Of a stretch of 6,411 bases of DNA, positions 5,524 through 6,411 are shown in pieces; the first letter of the stretch is position 1, and the number at the start of each line of letters is the position of its first letter. The notes under the pieces are model-generated. The model did no database searches. It saw nothing but the letters and a program-made list of their open reading frames with translations, and was not told the DNA's origin. This stretch comes from Erythrobacter sp. UBA2510 (GTDB lineage Bacteria; Pseudomonadota; Alphaproteobacteria; Sphingomonadales; Sphingomonadaceae). A program made the translations under genes and the position numbers. The stretch is taken from positions 1-6,411 of the forward strand of contig DDNW01000194.1 of the NCBI GenBank assembly GCA_002341345.1, in the 5' to 3' direction.

Positions 5524-6114
5524 TCAGACCAGTCGGCAGGCCTGATCAAATTGCAGACGCGGGTTGCGTTCGAACAGGCCTTCCGGCGTGCCACGCCCCA
5601 AGTTGATGAGAAAGTTTGACTTCCATCTGCCGTCTGGGAAAAAGTCGGCGTCCAGCGACGCATTGTCGAAACCCGACATCGGGCCTACATCGTAGCCTAG
5701 GCTGCGCGCGGCGAGCATCAGATAGGCGCCCTGCAAGATGGAACTGCGTGTTCCGGTCTCCTCGATGAGATCCGGCTTGGCAATGAATGTCGCCTTCATG
5801 TCGCGCGAGGGGAAGAGCTGCGGCATGAACTCGTAGAATTCGCTATCCAGGGCGACGATCACGCACACAGATGCACTCTGGGTCTTCTCGACATTGCCCG
5901 GGGAAAGGTGCTTGATCAGCCGCGCCTTGCCTTCGGGCGAGCGCACGAAGACGAAGCGTGCCGGATTGCTGTTCGCAGCGGTCGGTCCCCATTTTGCAAG
6001 TTCGTACAACTCCTCAAGCGCTTCATCGGAGATCGGCTCGCCATTCCACGAATTGTAAGTCCGTGCCTCGCTGAATAGCTGTTTTCGTGCCTCGATATCG
6101 AGTTTGGAGTTCAT
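5524..6114 (-). CDS. RutE/HadB-like nitroreductase-family protein (malonic semialdehyde reductase type)
   Basis: A 196-residue FMN-dependent oxidoreductase of the nitroreductase fold, of usual length for the RutE-like group. Matching stretches are EARTYNSWNGEPISDEALEE (16-35), LAKWGPTAANSNPARFVFV (39-57), LQGAYLMLAARSLG (127-140), GPMSGFDNA (144-152), and WKSNFLINLGRG (164-175) near the C-terminus. RutE reduces malonic semialdehyde to 3-hydroxypropionate with NAD(P)H at the end of the Rut uracil pathway. Relatives reduce quinones, nitro groups or enones. No rutA-D or other pyrimidine gene is present here, so the true substrate is open, and a toxic aldehyde or an unsaturated catabolic intermediate is plausible. 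The ATG at 6114 has an AAGG about ten bases upstream. It lies between the MFS carrier (27 bp) and the EthD protein (23 bp), probably one transcript. Confidence 0.87.
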   Translation of the reverse strand: MNSKLDIEARKQLFSEARTYNSWNGEPISDEALEELYELAKWGPTAANSNPARFVFVRSPEGKARLIKHLSPGNVEKTQSASVCVIVALDSEFYEFMPQLFPSRDMKATFIAKPDLIEETGTRSSILQGAYLMLAARSLGYDVGPMSGFDNASLDADFFPDGRWKSNFLINLGRGTPEGLFERNPRLQFDQACRLV

Positions 6115-6141
6115 CGTGATGAGCCTTTCAAATCGTAATGG

Positions 6142-6411
6142 TTAAGCGGCGGCGGGCTGTTCGTTGATGCCCGCTTCGCCAAATCGGTTGCGGATCGTTC
6201 TTGACGCCAGGAAGAAGTGCACCGATGCCCAGATCAGGAAGATTGTCGCCGCAATCATCCCGAAACGAAGCCCCGTCCCCGACGCTTTCTCGCATAGGTC
6301 CTGAACCGCGAGGGCCCGATCGCCGATGCAATGATCGGCGAACCGCCCGACACCCCCTGCGGCCGTATATGCCTTCGCGGTGAAATAATCGCTTGCCGCG
6401 CCCATGAGCGC
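6142..6411 (-). CDS. MFS transporter, C-terminal end (partial at window edge)
   Basis: The last 89 codons of a minus-strand gene whose 5' part lies beyond the right edge; the frame is open to base 6411. The sequence runs from ALMGAASDYFTAKAY through a soluble loop with two cysteines to a final membrane helix, LRFGMIAATIFLIWASVHFF. It ends in a charged cytoplasmic tail (LASRTIRNRFGE and onward). This pattern (SDYF, a loop with spaced cysteines, a Gly-Leu-Arg helix, then HFxLASRT) resembles the ends of 'spinster'-type MFS carriers frequent in sphingomonad catabolic clusters. The internal ATG at 6403-6405 is not a start. The gene heads or continues a unit with the nitroreductase 27 bp downstream. 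The substrate is unknown. Confidence 0.7.
   Translation of the reverse strand, partial: ALMGAASDYFTAKAYTAAGGVGRFADHCIGDRALAVQDLCEKASGTGLRFGMIAATIFLIWASVHFFLASRTIRNRFGEAGINEQPAAA

Noticed and set aside
1..6411. CRISPR array, tRNA/rRNA, insertion sequence or attachment site
   Set aside because: No regularly spaced repeats, no cloverleaf or rRNA-like stretch, no transposase-like product and no long terminal inverted repeats were seen. The only tandem repeat is the short AAG run at 5506-5523.

Overview
The window looks like an accessory catabolic or biotransformation locus from a GC-rich alphaproteobacterium. A sphingomonad (Novosphingobium, Sphingobium or Sphingopyxis type) is my best guess. 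This rests on the mix of genes: a class I-type P450, a VanA-like oxygenase, an FCD-type GntR regulator, an EthD-domain protein, a RutE-like nitroreductase and an MFS carrier whose C-terminus resembles the 'spinster'-type carriers common in that group. It is an inference from style, not a database match.

Layout. Positions 1-312 hold no convincing gene. On the minus strand, read right to left, is a three-gene unit. It starts with a VanA/Rieske-type oxygenase alpha-subunit homologue (2843-3874), followed after 41 bp by a cytochrome P450 (1554-2801). A TetA-like 12-TM MFS exporter (313-1557) then overlaps the P450 by four bases. A 174-bp control region (3875-4048) separates this unit from a divergently transcribed GntR/FCD regulator (4049-4774, plus strand). 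The control region holds two perfect inverted repeats and two TTGACA boxes. The regulator converges, with a 9-bp gap, on a second minus-strand unit. That unit reads from the right edge: the C-terminal end of an MFS carrier (6142-6411, cut by the window edge), a RutE-like nitroreductase (5524-6114) and a two-lobed EthD-like protein (4784-5500).

How the genes may work together (inference). The regulator probably controls the divergent oxygenase-P450-exporter unit in response to a small acid or aromatic-type ligand. The two oxidative enzymes would modify one compound or related compounds and the exporter would remove a product or toxic intermediate. The right-hand unit would import or export a substrate and process it by reduction. 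Neither a ferredoxin nor a ferredoxin reductase is encoded here, so both oxygenases must draw electrons from elsewhere.

The main oddity is the oxygenase at 2843-3874. Its mononuclear-iron domain is intact (Asn/Asp/His/His motif plus a candidate Asp ligand). The whole [2Fe-2S]-binding part of its Rieske domain is missing in frame, and the protein has only one cysteine. The closest precedent I know is NdmC of the caffeine N-demethylase system, which lacks a Rieske domain and borrows the one in its reductase NdmD. The regulator also appears to have lost most of the metal-binding residues of its FCD domain.
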